A DNA stretch of 64,000 nucleotides, taken from Corynebacterium mastitidis DSM 44356 (GTDB taxonomy: Bacteria; Actinomycetota; Actinomycetes; Mycobacteriales; Mycobacteriaceae). Location of the stretch: positions 1-64,000 of the forward strand of contig NZ_AQXB01000001.1 in assembly GCF_000375365.1 (NCBI RefSeq). Reading direction: 5' to 3'. The translations under genes and the position numbers were made by a program. Positions 39,273 to 48,439 of the stretch are shown here, piece after piece (position 1 is the first letter of the stretch; each line of letters begins with the position of its first letter). The notes beneath the pieces were generated by a model that saw only the letters and a program-made list of their open reading frames with translations, did no database searches and was not told where the DNA came from.

Positions 39273-40055
39273 GTGTATGCAGAGGAGCGCCGCCGCCAAA
39301 TCGCCGCCCAGACTGCCGTTGAGGGCAGGGTGAATGTGACGGAGCTTTCCCGAAAGTTCAAGGTCACAGCAGAGACGATCCGGCGCGACCTCGCGGTGCT
39401 CGACCGCGACGGCATCGTGCACCGCGTGCACGGCGGTGCCGTGGCCACGCAGTCCTTCCAGACCACGGAGCTTTCCCTCGACGCCCGCCTGCGCTCCGCC
39501 CCCAACGCCAAGTCCGCCATCGCGCGCGCGGCCCTGGACTTCCTGCCGGACTCCCCCGGCGGCGGGCTCTTCCTCGACGCCGGAACCACGGTCACCGCCC
39601 TGGCGGATCTCATCGCGGACACCCCCCAGGCGCACCAGTGGTCCATCGTGACCAACAGCCTCCCGATCGCCCTGACCATGGCCAACAAGGGGCTCAGCGA
39701 GATCCAGCTCCTCGGCGGCTCGGTGCGCGCCATCACCCAGGCCGTGGTGGGAGACACCGCCCTGCGCACCCTGGCGCTCATGCGCGCGGACGTCGCCTTC
39801 ATCGGCACCAACGCGCTGACCCTCGATCACGGGCTGTCCACCGCGGACGCCCAGGAGGCCGCCATCAAGTCCGCGATGGTCACCAACGCCCACCGCGTGG
39901 TGGTGCTGTGCGATTCCAGCAAGATCGGCAACGACTACCTGGTGAGCTTCGCCGGCATCACCGACATCGACGTGGTCATCACCGACGCCAACGCCCCGGA
40001 GTCCTACGTGCGCAGCCTCCGGGACCGGGACATCGAAGTCGTGCTCGCCTCGTAA
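39273..40055 (+). CDS. sugR: DeoR-family sugar regulator SugR
   Basis: A 260-residue DeoR-type repressor. The helix-turn-helix begins YAEERRRQIAAQTAVEGRVNVTELSRKFKVTAETIRRDL and is followed by the DRDGIVHRVHGGAV family signature. The effector domain has FLDAGTTVTALADLI and the later TNALTLDHGLSTADAQEA. In C. glutamicum SugR represses ptsI, ptsH, ptsF, ptsG and glycolytic genes until fructose-phosphates relieve it. GTG 39273 (V-YAEERRRQ) matches the known SugR N-terminus and has AAGGA 8 nt before it; TTG 39255 is rejected. The 191-bp leader (39082-39272) holds a TCAACAAAAACC stretch but no clear operator. Confidence 0.94.
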   Translation: MYAEERRRQIAAQTAVEGRVNVTELSRKFKVTAETIRRDLAVLDRDGIVHRVHGGAVATQSFQTTELSLDARLRSAPNAKSAIARAALDFLPDSPGGGLFLDAGTTVTALADLIADTPQAHQWSIVTNSLPIALTMANKGLSEIQLLGGSVRAITQAVVGDTALRTLALMRADVAFIGTNALTLDHGLSTADAQEAAIKSAMVTNAHRVVVLCDSSKIGNDYLVSFAGITDIDVVITDANAPESYVRSLRDRDIEVVLAS

Positions 40056-40123
40056 CCCCCTGCCCCACCCCCGTCCCGCGCTGCGGCACCGTGCCCTGGG
40101 GCGGGGCGGCCCCTACCGGCGGC

Positions 40124-41824
40124 CTACCGCTCTAGCGCCGCGCGCACCGCGTCCCTGGCCTCGGAGGCGCCCTCGGAGGCCAGGGCGGCCGTCGCCGCCG
40201 CCTGGCACTGCTCAAGGGTGACCTCCGCCAACTGCGCGCCCACCCCGGCCACCGCCGTGGAGGCGGCGGACAGGGAGTTCACGCCCAGGCCGGTGAGCAC
40301 GCAGGCGAGCATGGGATCGGCGGCGGCCTCGCCGCACACGCCCACGGCGGTGTTGGTATCGCGGCCTACCACGCAGGTGTGCTGGATCAGCCGCAGCACG
40401 GCGGGCTGCCACGGGTCCGTGAGGTAGGCGAGCTGCGAGGAGAGGCGATCCGCCGCCATCGTGTACTGGGTGAGGTCGTTGGTGCCGATGGAGACGAAGT
40501 CGAGGTGCGGCATGATCTTATCCGCCATGAGCGCGGCGGCGGGCACCTCGATCATCGCGCCCGGGGTCAGCCCCCGCTCCTTGCACAGGGAGGCGAACCA
40601 CTCCGCCTCGCGCGCGGTGGAGACCATCGGGGCCATCACCCAGGTGGGGGCCTGCTCGCCGCGCCCCTGCGCGGCCTGCGCGATGGCGTCGAGCTGGCGG
40701 GTGAGCAGGGCCTCGTTGTCGCGCGCGATGCGCAGGCCGCGCACGCCCAGGGCGGGGTTTTCCTCCTCGCTCATGTTGGCGTAGGCGATGGGCTTATCGG
40801 ACCCCGCGTCCAGCGTGCGCACCACGACCTTGGACTCCGGGAAGGCCGCAAAGACCTTGCCGTAGAGCGCGGCCTGCTCCTCTACCGAGGGCTCCTCGGT
40901 GGCGGAGAGGAAGCTCATCTCGGTGCGGTAGAGGCCGATGCCCTCGGCCTGCGTCTCGGCGGCGATGCGCGCGGCGTTGGCGTCCTGCACGTTGGCCAGG
41001 AGCTGCACCCGGTGATCGTCCCGGGTGCGGGCCGGTCCCGTCCACCGGGCGATCGCGGCGGCGCGCTCCTGAGACTCCTTGACCAGGCGCGCGGACTCCT
41101 CGGGGTCGGCCCCGCTGCGCACCACGCCCAGGGCGCCGTCCACGAGCACCTTGTCCCCGGGACGGAAGTCCCGCACGGCGGCACCCGCCGCCACGATGCA
41201 GGGCAGGTTGAGCTGCCGGGCGATGATCGCCGTGTGGCTGGTGGGGCCGCCCAGCTCGGTCACCAGGGCGCGATAGTGGTCGGTGTCCAGGGCGGCGGTG
41301 TCCGCCGGGGAGAGGTCGTCCGCGAACAGCACGGCCTCGCCCTCAATCGCGGGCAGGCCCGGCTCCTCCTCGCCGCGCAACTGGGCGATCACGCGGTCCC
41401 TAATGTCCTTCAGGTCCGTGGTGCGCTCGGCCATCACGCCCCCGGCGGCGTTGAACATGGCCACGAACTTGGCGGTGGCCTCCACCACGGCCACGGCGGC
41501 GTCCGTGCCCGACCGGACGTTCTTGCGCACCGTCTTGCGCCAGCCGCGATCCCGCACCATGCCCGCGGTGGCCGTCAACACCTCGGCGGCGGCGCCCTCC
41601 GCGGCCCCGGCGCGGCCGTCGAGGCGCTCGGCCACGGCGTCGGCGGCGGCCACGAACCTCTCGTATTCGGCGTCGCGCTCCTCCTCCGGGATCGCGGGGC
41701 CGTTCGTGGGAAGCTCGGGTCGGGGTCGGACCCACACGACGTCGGCATACGCGATGCCCGAGACCACGCCGGTGCCCTTCACGGTGAGGCGATCAGAAGT
41801 GTTGTTTCCAGAACCTTCGGTCAT
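40124..41824 (-). CDS. ptsI: phosphoenolpyruvate-protein phosphotransferase (PTS enzyme I)
   Basis: A 566-residue cytosolic enzyme that takes phosphate from PEP and passes it to HPr (ptsH in this window). The active histidine is His197 in GGPTSHTAIIARQL. The PEP-binding TIM barrel shows GIGLYRTEMSFL, ENPALGVRGLR, GAMIEVPAAALMAD and FVSIGTNDLTQYTMAADR. ATG 41824. It is divergent from fruK and convergent with sugR. Shared control with fruK from the 174-bp intergenic region is likely. Confidence 0.97.
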   Translation of the reverse strand: MTEGSGNNTSDRLTVKGTGVVSGIAYADVVWVRPRPELPTNGPAIPEEERDAEYERFVAAADAVAERLDGRAGAAEGAAAEVLTATAGMVRDRGWRKTVRKNVRSGTDAAVAVVEATAKFVAMFNAAGGVMAERTTDLKDIRDRVIAQLRGEEEPGLPAIEGEAVLFADDLSPADTAALDTDHYRALVTELGGPTSHTAIIARQLNLPCIVAAGAAVRDFRPGDKVLVDGALGVVRSGADPEESARLVKESQERAAAIARWTGPARTRDDHRVQLLANVQDANAARIAAETQAEGIGLYRTEMSFLSATEEPSVEEQAALYGKVFAAFPESKVVVRTLDAGSDKPIAYANMSEEENPALGVRGLRIARDNEALLTRQLDAIAQAAQGRGEQAPTWVMAPMVSTAREAEWFASLCKERGLTPGAMIEVPAAALMADKIMPHLDFVSIGTNDLTQYTMAADRLSSQLAYLTDPWQPAVLRLIQHTCVVGRDTNTAVGVCGEAAADPMLACVLTGLGVNSLSAASTAVAGVGAQLAEVTLEQCQAAATAALASEGASEARDAVRAALER

Positions 41825-41940
41825 GCGCCCCACTCTAGCCGGGGCTGCGCGCACCATGCCACAGCAGGCTGCCCGAACATCCCACATATTCACCGTAATC
41901 GGACATATGATCTGTTGACTTTTCGGGCACTAGGCGAAAG

Positions 41941-41961
41941 AATCAAAACATAATCAAACAT
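41941..41961 (+). promoter_or_regulatory. direct repeat operator between ptsI and fruK
   Basis: AATCAAAACAT (41941-41951) is followed at once by AATCAAACAT (41952-41961), a near-perfect tandem repeat in an otherwise GC-rich chromosome. DeoR-family regulators (SugR, FruR) bind such CAAACA-type direct repeats. A TTGACT -35-like hexamer lies at 41915-41920. It is 38 bp before the fruK GTG, placed to repress fruK-ptsF and possibly ptsI. Confidence 0.55.
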
Positions 41962-41998
41962 CGACAGTGACCCTCATCCCACACCATCGAGGAACCCC

Positions 41999-42970
41999 GT
42001 GATCCTGACCTTCACCCCGAACCCCAGCGTCGATGCCACCCTGACGCTTCCCGAGCCCCTCGCCCCCGGCTCCGTGCAGCGGCTCAGCGCGCTCACCCAC
42101 GTGGCCGGGGGCAAGGGCGTGAACGTCGCCCACGCCGCCCACCTCGCCGGGCACCCCGCCCTGGCGCTGTTCCCCGCGGGGCCGCAGGACCCCTTCGTGG
42201 ACCTCGCGGCGCAGGAGTCCATTCCCTCCCTGGCCGTCCCCATGCAGCCGCGGGTGCGCACCAACACCACCATCACCCAGCCGGACGGCACCACCACCAA
42301 GCTCAACGGCCCCGGCCCCACCGTCGACACCGAGCTGCGCGAGCGCCTCGCCCGCGCGCTCGTGGAGGCGATCCGCGAGCACGACGCCCCCTGGGTGGCC
42401 ATGTCCGGCTCCCTTCCCCCCGGCGTCCCGGTGGGCTGGTATGGGGAGCTCGTGGACCTGCTGCGCCGCGAGGCCCCCGCCACGCGCATCGCGGTGGACA
42501 CCTCGGACGCCGCCATGATCGCGCTGGGCCGCTCCTTCGAGGCCGCCGCGCCCCACCTCATCAAGCCCAACGGGCTGGAGCTGGGCCAGCTGGTGGGCGC
42601 CGACGGCGCCGACCTGGAGGCGCGGGCCGACCACGGCGACTACGCCCCGGTGATCCGAGCGGCGCGCGAGATCGTGGGCCAGGGCGTGGAATCCGTGCTG
42701 GTGACCCTGGGCGGCGCCGGGGCGGTGCTGGTCACCGCCGGGGGCGCGTGGAAGGCCACCCCGCCGCCCACCACGGTGGTCTCCACCGTGGGCGCGGGCG
42801 ATAGCTCCCTGGCCGGGTACCTGTTGGCGCACATCGAGGGCCTAGGCCCCGACCAGTGCCTCCGGCGGGCCGTGGCCTACGGCAGCGCCGCCGCCGGCCT
42901 GCCCGGTACCACCCTGCCGCGCCCGGAACAAGTGGACACAGAGCGCACCGAGGTCACCGCCCTGGACTAG
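41999..42970 (+). CDS. fruK: 1-phosphofructokinase (PfkB family)
   Basis: A 323-residue ribokinase-family enzyme converting fructose 1-phosphate, made by PtsF, to fructose 1,6-bisphosphate. Start MILTFTPNPSVDATLTL is typical of 1-PFK/LacC. The first PfkB motif is GGKGVNVAHAAHLAG. The ATP/anion-hole motif is STVGAGDSSLAGYL with the catalytic Asp. GTG 41999 has GAGG 7 nt upstream. 65 bp before ptsF, clearly one operon. Confidence 0.94.
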   Translation: MILTFTPNPSVDATLTLPEPLAPGSVQRLSALTHVAGGKGVNVAHAAHLAGHPALALFPAGPQDPFVDLAAQESIPSLAVPMQPRVRTNTTITQPDGTTTKLNGPGPTVDTELRERLARALVEAIREHDAPWVAMSGSLPPGVPVGWYGELVDLLRREAPATRIAVDTSDAAMIALGRSFEAAAPHLIKPNGLELGQLVGADGADLEARADHGDYAPVIRAAREIVGQGVESVLVTLGGAGAVLVTAGGAWKATPPPTTVVSTVGAGDSSLAGYLLAHIEGLGPDQCLRRAVAYGSAAAGLPGTTLPRPEQVDTERTEVTALD

Positions 42971-43035
42971 CCGCACGGCGAGCCCCCAGGGGCGCCGCGA
43001 TTTTTTCACCCACAAGTACATAGGAAGGACCCTCC

Positions 43036-45186
43036 ATGTCTTCCCCCATCATCACCGCCGACCTCGTCGGCCTGGACGTGGACTACGGCGGGGACCCCGC
43101 CGCCGTGATCGACCACCTCGCCCGCCTCGTGGCCGCCACCGGGCGCGCCACGGACGCCTCCGTGCTCGGCGCCGACGCCCGCGCGCGCGAGGAGAAGTCG
43201 GGCACCGGGGTGCCCGGCGGCGTGGCCATCCCCCACTGCCGCTCCGAGGCCGTCACCGAGCCGACCCTCGCGTTCGCCCGGCTGAGCCGCCCCGTGGACT
43301 TCTCCGGCCCAGACGGGGACGCCTCCCTGGTGTTCCTCATCGCGGCGCCGGCCGGGGGCGGAAAAGAACACCTCAAGATCCTCTCCAAGCTCGCCCGCGC
43401 GCTGGTGCGCAAGGACTTCCTGGAGGGGCTGCGCCAGGCCGCCACCGCCGAGGAGATCGTCGCGCTGGTCACCGAGGTGGTCAACGCCGCGCCGAAGAAG
43501 AAGGCCGCCAGCGCCCCGGCGCCCGCCACGAGCGCCCCCCAGGCAAGCCAGTCCGCCCCCGAGGCGGCGCGCCCCGAGGTGACCCGCGTGGTGGCCATCA
43601 CCGCCTGCCCCACCGGCATCGCCCACACGTACATGGCGGCCGACGCCCTCACCCAGACCGCGCAGGAGCGCCCGGACCTGGAGCTGGCGGTGGAGACCCA
43701 GGGCTCCTCCGCCGTGACGCCCCTGCCCGCCGCCACCATCGAGGCCGCCGACGCCGTCATCTTTGCCACCGACGTGGGCGTGAAGGACCGGGAGCGCTTC
43801 GCGGGCAAGCCGGTGATCGAGTCCGGCGTCAAGCGCGCCATCAACGAGCCCGGCGCGATGCTGGACGAGGCCGTGGCCGCCGCCCGCAACCCCCGCGCCC
43901 GCCGCGTGGCGGGTGCCTCGGATGCCTCAGGCGCCCGGGGCGCCCAGGCAGCCTCGGCCGCCGAGGCCGAGGGGCAGGGCCTGAGCTGGGGCAAGCGCAT
44001 CCAGCAGGCCGTGATGACCGGGGTGTCCTACATGGTGCCCTTCGTGGCCGCCGGGGGCCTGCTGCTCGCCCTGGGGTTCCTCCTGGGCGGCAAGGAGGTG
44101 GGCAACCACTGGCAGGTGCTGGTCACCCAGTTCTCCTTAAGCAACCTGCCCGAGCAGCTCATGGCCGTCAACGGGCAGCTCGTGGAGTTCGACCAGTCCG
44201 GCCTGGTCCTGTACCTCGCGGCCGTGTTCTTTGCCACGGGGCAGGCGGCCATGACCTTCGTGGTGCCCGCCCTGTCCGGCTACATCGCCTACGCCCTGGC
44301 CAACCGCCCCGGCATCGCCCCCGGGTTCGTGGGCGGGGCGATCTCCGTCTCCCTGGGCGCCGGGTTCATCGGCGGCCTGGTCACCGGCGTCCTCGCCGGG
44401 TTGGTGGCCATGTGGATCGGCTCCTGGCGGGTACCCCGCTGGATCGGCTCGCTCATGCCGGTGGTGATCATCCCGCTGCTCACCTCCGCGATCGTGGGCC
44501 TGAGCATGTTCCTGATCCTGGGCCGCCCCCTGGAGGCCGTGATGACGGGCCTGCAGGATTGGCTCAACTCCATGTCCGGCTCCTCCGCCGTGCTGCTGGG
44601 GATCATCCTGGGCCTGATGATGTGCTTTGACCTGGGCGGCCCGGTGAACAAGGCGGCCTACCTCTTTGCCACGGCCGGGCTGTCCACCGGCGACGCCTCC
44701 TCCATGAAGATCATGGCGGCCGTCATGGCCGCGGGCATGGTGCCGCCCATCGCGCTCTCCCTGGCCACCTTCCTGCGCAAGGGGCTGTTTACCCCGGCAG
44801 AGCAGGAAAACGGCAAGTCCTCCTGGCTGCTGGGGCTCTCCTTCGTCTCCGAGGGGGCCATCCCCTTCGCGGCAGCGGACCCGCTGCGCGTGATCCCCTC
44901 GATGATGGCCGGGGGCGCGGTCACCGGCGCGCTGAGCATGGGCCTGGGGGTGACCGCCAGCGCCCCGCACGGCGGCATCTTCGTCATCGCCGCCATCTCC
45001 CCGGCCTGGGCGTGGCTGCTCTCCCTGCTGGCGGGCATCCTCGTCTCCACCGTGGCCGTGCTCGCCCTCAAGCGGCTCTGGCCCAACCGGGCCGTGGAGA
45101 AGGAGGCCGCCAGGGCTGCGACGGCTGCGGCGGCCCAGGAGAACAACCGGGGCAACAACCTGGCACCTCAGCCCGAGCGCGCCTAA
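43036..45186 (+). CDS. ptsF: PTS fructose transporter, enzyme IIABC
   Basis: A 716-residue fused fructose permease. EIIA (1-150) carries the phosphorylated His67 in GVAIPHCRSE. An Ala/Pro-rich linker (152-180) follows. EIIB (about 182-285) has Cys191 in ITACPTGIAHTYMAADAL. EIIC (about 320-690) holds the membrane helices and the motifs SYMVPFVAAGGLL, GLMMCFDLGGPVNKAAY and EGAIPFAAADP. It imports fructose as fructose 1-phosphate. Between fruK and ptsH on one strand. Confidence 0.97.
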   Translation: MSSPIITADLVGLDVDYGGDPAAVIDHLARLVAATGRATDASVLGADARAREEKSGTGVPGGVAIPHCRSEAVTEPTLAFARLSRPVDFSGPDGDASLVFLIAAPAGGGKEHLKILSKLARALVRKDFLEGLRQAATAEEIVALVTEVVNAAPKKKAASAPAPATSAPQASQSAPEAARPEVTRVVAITACPTGIAHTYMAADALTQTAQERPDLELAVETQGSSAVTPLPAATIEAADAVIFATDVGVKDRERFAGKPVIESGVKRAINEPGAMLDEAVAAARNPRARRVAGASDASGARGAQAASAAEAEGQGLSWGKRIQQAVMTGVSYMVPFVAAGGLLLALGFLLGGKEVGNHWQVLVTQFSLSNLPEQLMAVNGQLVEFDQSGLVLYLAAVFFATGQAAMTFVVPALSGYIAYALANRPGIAPGFVGGAISVSLGAGFIGGLVTGVLAGLVAMWIGSWRVPRWIGSLMPVVIIPLLTSAIVGLSMFLILGRPLEAVMTGLQDWLNSMSGSSAVLLGIILGLMMCFDLGGPVNKAAYLFATAGLSTGDASSMKIMAAVMAAGMVPPIALSLATFLRKGLFTPAEQENGKSSWLLGLSFVSEGAIPFAAADPLRVIPSMMAGGAVTGALSMGLGVTASAPHGGIFVIAAISPAWAWLLSLLAGILVSTVAVLALKRLWPNRAVEKEAARAATAAAAQENNRGNNLAPQPERA

Positions 45187-45248
45187 AATTACAGTAAGAG
45201 TATTTTCTCACTCCGACCATGCCCCCGCGCATGGAAGAAAGGACAATC

Positions 45249-45518
45249 ATGGCCTCTAAGACCGTCACCGTTGGTTCCGCCGTTGGGCTGCACGCCCGCC
45301 CCGCCTCCATCATCGCCGACGCCGCCGGCGACTACGACGAGGACATCTTCCTCACCCTGGTGGGCGGCGACGATGACGACGAGACCGACGCCGCCTCCTC
45401 CCTCATGATCATGGCCCTGGGCGCCGAGAAGGGCGATCAGGTCACCGTGACCTCCGAGAACGCCGAGGCAGTGGAGAAGATCGCCGCGCTCATCGAGAAG
45501 GACCTGGACTCCGAGTAA
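45249..45518 (+). CDS. ptsH: phosphocarrier protein HPr
   Basis: An 89-residue HPr. The active histidine is His15 in GLHARPASI. The actinobacterial type lacks the regulatory Ser46 context of Firmicutes; around residue 46-52 it reads DAASSLMIMALGAEKGD, which still has serines. ATG 45249 with GAAAGGACA upstream. General PTS carrier between PtsI and EIIs. A terminator follows directly, closing the fruK-ptsF-ptsH operon. Confidence 0.97.
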   Translation: MASKTVTVGSAVGLHARPASIIADAAGDYDEDIFLTLVGGDDDDETDAASSLMIMALGAEKGDQVTVTSENAEAVEKIAALIEKDLDSE

Positions 45519-45534
45519 GTCCCGGCCTCCCCCT

Positions 45535-45568
45535 CCGCCCCGCCCGAGCACCTCGGCGGGGCGTTTTT
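45535..45568 (+). terminator. rho-independent terminator of the fruK-ptsF-ptsH operon
   Basis: CGCCCCGCCCGAG (from about 45536) pairs with CTCGGCGGGGCG (45552-45563) across a short ACAC-type loop with one bulge, followed by TTTTT at 45564-45568. It begins 17 nt after the ptsH stop. Confidence 0.85.
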
Positions 45569-45577
45569 CCTGCGCGC

Positions 45578-46840
45578 CTACCGCGCGCCCTCGCCCGCGT
45601 GGCGGTACAGCCACATCAGGATCGGGTACCCCACCATGATCCCCACGGACCCCCAGGCGATCCCCTCCAGCTCCACCGAGCCCACGCTCAGGGTGAGGTT
45701 GCCGATGCCCGCCACCAGGGCCACCGCCGCGGCGGTGAGGTTGACCGGGTGGCTGAAGTTCACCGCGTTGTCCTGCCAGATGCGCACCCCGAGCATCCCG
45801 ATGAGCCCGTAGAGCACCATCGTGGCCCCGCCGAGCACGCCGGTGGGAATGGTCAGGATCAGCGCGCCGAACTTGGGGATGAAGGCCAGCGCCACCGCCG
45901 TGAGCGCCGCCACCCAGTAGGCGGCGGTGGAGTACACCCGGGTGGCCGCCATCACGCCTACGTTCTCCGCGTAGGTGGTGGTGCCGGAGCCGCCGCACCC
46001 GCCCGCCAGCGTGGTGGCCAGGCCGTCCGCGAGCAGGGCGTCACCGGCGAGGTCGTCGAGGTCGCGCCCCGTCATGGCGGACACCGCCTTTACGTGGCCC
46101 ACGTTCTCCGCGATCAGCACGATGACCACCGGCAGCGTCACGCCGATGGCGGCGAGCCGGAACTCGGGGGCGTGAAGCTGCGGCGCGCCCAGCCAGGCGG
46201 CCTCGTCGATGGCCCGCCGCGCGCCCTCGGCCAGATCGCCGGTGGCGGCCGCGAAGCACCACCCCACCAGCACCCCGAGCAGAATCCCCAGGCGGGCCAC
46301 CATGCCCCGCCCCGCCACGGTAAACAGCAGGATGCTCAGCAGCGTCACCCCGGCCACGGCGGGCTGCGACTCCACGTTCCGCGCCGCGGTGGGGGCGAGG
46401 TTGAGCCCGATGAGCGCCACGATCGCCCCGGTGACCGCGGGCGGCATCACGGCGTCGAGCACCGCGCGGCCCGCCGCCTTGACTACCGCGCCCACCGCCA
46501 CGAGCGCCAGGCCCGCGACCATCACCCCGCCGAGCTGCACCGCGATGCCCTGGCCCTGCGTGGCCGCCAGCGGCGCGATGAAGGCGAAGGAACTGCCCAG
46601 GTAGCTCGGCAGCCGGTTGCGGGTGATAAGCAGGAAGAGCATGGTGCCCACGCCGGAGAACAGCAGCGTGGTGTTGACCGGGAAGCCGGTGAGGGTGGGG
46701 ACCAGCAGCGTGGCCCCGAACATCGCTATCACGTGCTGCATGCCGATGCCCACGGTGCGCGGCCAGCTCAGCCGCTCCTCGGGGAACACCACCGCGCCGG
46801 GCAGCACCTTCTTGCCGTCTCCGTGGACGGCCCATCTCAT
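45578..46840 (-). CDS. uraA: uracil permease (NCS2 family)
   Basis: A 420-residue nucleobase transporter with 12-14 helices. Family motifs include VGIGMQHVIAMFGATLLVPTLTG near the start, TRNRLPSYLGSSFAFIAP, and the substrate-site segment VVIVLIAENVGHVKAV with GGCGGSGTTTYAENVGVMAATRVYS. It imports uracil with protons. ATG 46840 (MRWAVHGDGKK) is chosen; GTG 46849 is possible. 34 bp downstream of hflX on the same strand. Confidence 0.93.
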   Translation of the reverse strand: MRWAVHGDGKKVLPGAVVFPEERLSWPRTVGIGMQHVIAMFGATLLVPTLTGFPVNTTLLFSGVGTMLFLLITRNRLPSYLGSSFAFIAPLAATQGQGIAVQLGGVMVAGLALVAVGAVVKAAGRAVLDAVMPPAVTGAIVALIGLNLAPTAARNVESQPAVAGVTLLSILLFTVAGRGMVARLGILLGVLVGWCFAAATGDLAEGARRAIDEAAWLGAPQLHAPEFRLAAIGVTLPVVIVLIAENVGHVKAVSAMTGRDLDDLAGDALLADGLATTLAGGCGGSGTTTYAENVGVMAATRVYSTAAYWVAALTAVALAFIPKFGALILTIPTGVLGGATMVLYGLIGMLGVRIWQDNAVNFSHPVNLTAAAVALVAGIGNLTLSVGSVELEGIAWGSVGIMVGYPILMWLYRHAGEGAR

Positions 46841-46874
46841 GGAACTCACGGCATTGAGTATGCTCCACGAGGGG

Positions 46875-48362
46875 TCAGACGGTGAACTCCCGCAACTCCT
46901 CGGCCAGGCGGCGCGGCAGGCGCACGTCGATGCGCGTGCCCCCGGAGGTGTATTCCTCCCCCAGCACCGTGCCGAACTCGTGGACGCGGGATACCAGATC
47001 GCCCCGGGTGAAGGGGATCTCCAGCACCACGTGGCTGTCCAGGGTGTTCAAGAACAGCTCGATGCGCGACTCCAGCTCCCCGATGCCCTCCCCCGTGACG
47101 GCGGAGACGAACACCACGTCCTCCAGCACGTGCCGCAGCTCCGCCAGCGCCACGGGATCGGCGGCGTCGATCTTGTTCACCACGATCACCTCGGGCGGGG
47201 CCTGCGCCCCCGTCTCCCGGACGATGTCCGCGATAACCTTGTTCACGGCCTGGATCTGCTTGAGCGGGAAGGGGTCGGAGCCGTCCACCACGTGCAGCAT
47301 GAGGTCCGCCTCCACCACCTCCTCCAGGGTGGACTTGAAGGCCTCCACGAGTTGTGTGGGTAGGTGCCGCACGAAGCCCACCGTGTCGGTGAAGATGATC
47401 GAGCGCCCGTCCGCGAGCTGCGCCTTGCGGGTGGTGGGGTCGAGCGTGGCGAACAGCGCGTCCTCCACCAGCACCCCGGCGCCGGTCAGGGCGTTGATGA
47501 GGGAGGACTTCCCGGCGTTGGTGTACCCGGCGATGGCGATCTTCGGCGTCAGGGAGACGCTGCGCCGGGAGCGCTTGACCTCGCGGGAGGTCTTCATGGC
47601 CGCCAGTTCCTTGCGCAGCCGCGCCATGTCCGCGCGCAGGCGGCGGCGATCCGCCTCGATCTTGGTCTCGCCGGGGCCGCGCAGCCCCACGCCGCCGTTC
47701 GACCCGGCGCGCCCGCCCGCCTGGCGGGAGAGGTTGCCGCCCCAGCCGCGCACGCGGGTGATGAGGTACTCCATCTGCGCCAGGGACACCTGCGCCTTGC
47801 CCTCCTTGGACTTGGCGTGCTGGGCAAAGATGTCCAGGATGAGCATGGTGCGGTCGATGACCTTGGTGTTGAGCGCGTTCTCCAGGGCCACGAGCTGACC
47901 GGGGTTGAGCTCGCCGTCGCAGATCACGGTGTCCGCCTCCGTGGCGGCCACGATGTCGCGCAGCTCCGCGACCTTGCCCGAGCCCACGTAGGTGCCGGCG
48001 TCCGGCTTGTCGCGGCGCTGGTAGAGCATCTCGATGACCTCGGCGCCGGCGGTCTGGGCCAGCGCGGACAGCTCGCCCATGGCGGCCTCCACCTCCGCCG
48101 CCGTGCCCTCGGTCCACACCCCCACCAGGATCACCCGCTCCAGGCGCAGCTTGCGGTACTCCACCTCGTACCCGTCCGCCTGCTCCTCGGCGTGGATCGT
48201 GGTGCGGCTGCCCACCCTGCGCAGGGAGTTGCGCTCGGCGAGGTCGAGGTCACCCAGGGTGGGGTTCTCCTCGTCCACGGGGCGATCGGCGGTGCGGCCA
48301 AAGGCCTGAGAAAGCAGCTCCTCGTGGTCTCGGGAGGCTGCGGAATCCATTGGGTTGTTCAT
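46875..48362 (-). CDS. hflX: ribosome-associated GTPase HflX
   Basis: A 495-residue GTPase. The N-terminal HflX domain shows AQTAGAEVIEMLYQRRDKPDAGTYVGSGKV and DLRGPGE-type GLRGPGETKIEADRRRL. The G domain has G1 GYTNAGKSSL, G3 DTVGFVRHLP, and G4 VVNKID. HflX splits stalled or hibernating 70S ribosomes after heat or antibiotic stress. The N-terminus is about 60 residues longer than E. coli HflX and acidic. ATG 48362. Confidence 0.95.
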   Translation of the reverse strand: MNNPMDSAASRDHEELLSQAFGRTADRPVDEENPTLGDLDLAERNSLRRVGSRTTIHAEEQADGYEVEYRKLRLERVILVGVWTEGTAAEVEAAMGELSALAQTAGAEVIEMLYQRRDKPDAGTYVGSGKVAELRDIVAATEADTVICDGELNPGQLVALENALNTKVIDRTMLILDIFAQHAKSKEGKAQVSLAQMEYLITRVRGWGGNLSRQAGGRAGSNGGVGLRGPGETKIEADRRRLRADMARLRKELAAMKTSREVKRSRRSVSLTPKIAIAGYTNAGKSSLINALTGAGVLVEDALFATLDPTTRKAQLADGRSIIFTDTVGFVRHLPTQLVEAFKSTLEEVVEADLMLHVVDGSDPFPLKQIQAVNKVIADIVRETGAQAPPEVIVVNKIDAADPVALAELRHVLEDVVFVSAVTGEGIGELESRIELFLNTLDSHVVLEIPFTRGDLVSRVHEFGTVLGEEYTSGGTRIDVRLPRRLAEELREFTV

Positions 48363-48439
48363 CGCCGTCTATTCTGACACGGGGCGGCCCGTTGCCCCAC
48401 ATTCCGTGCCCGGTGCCGCCCGGTACTAGAGTTTGAGCC

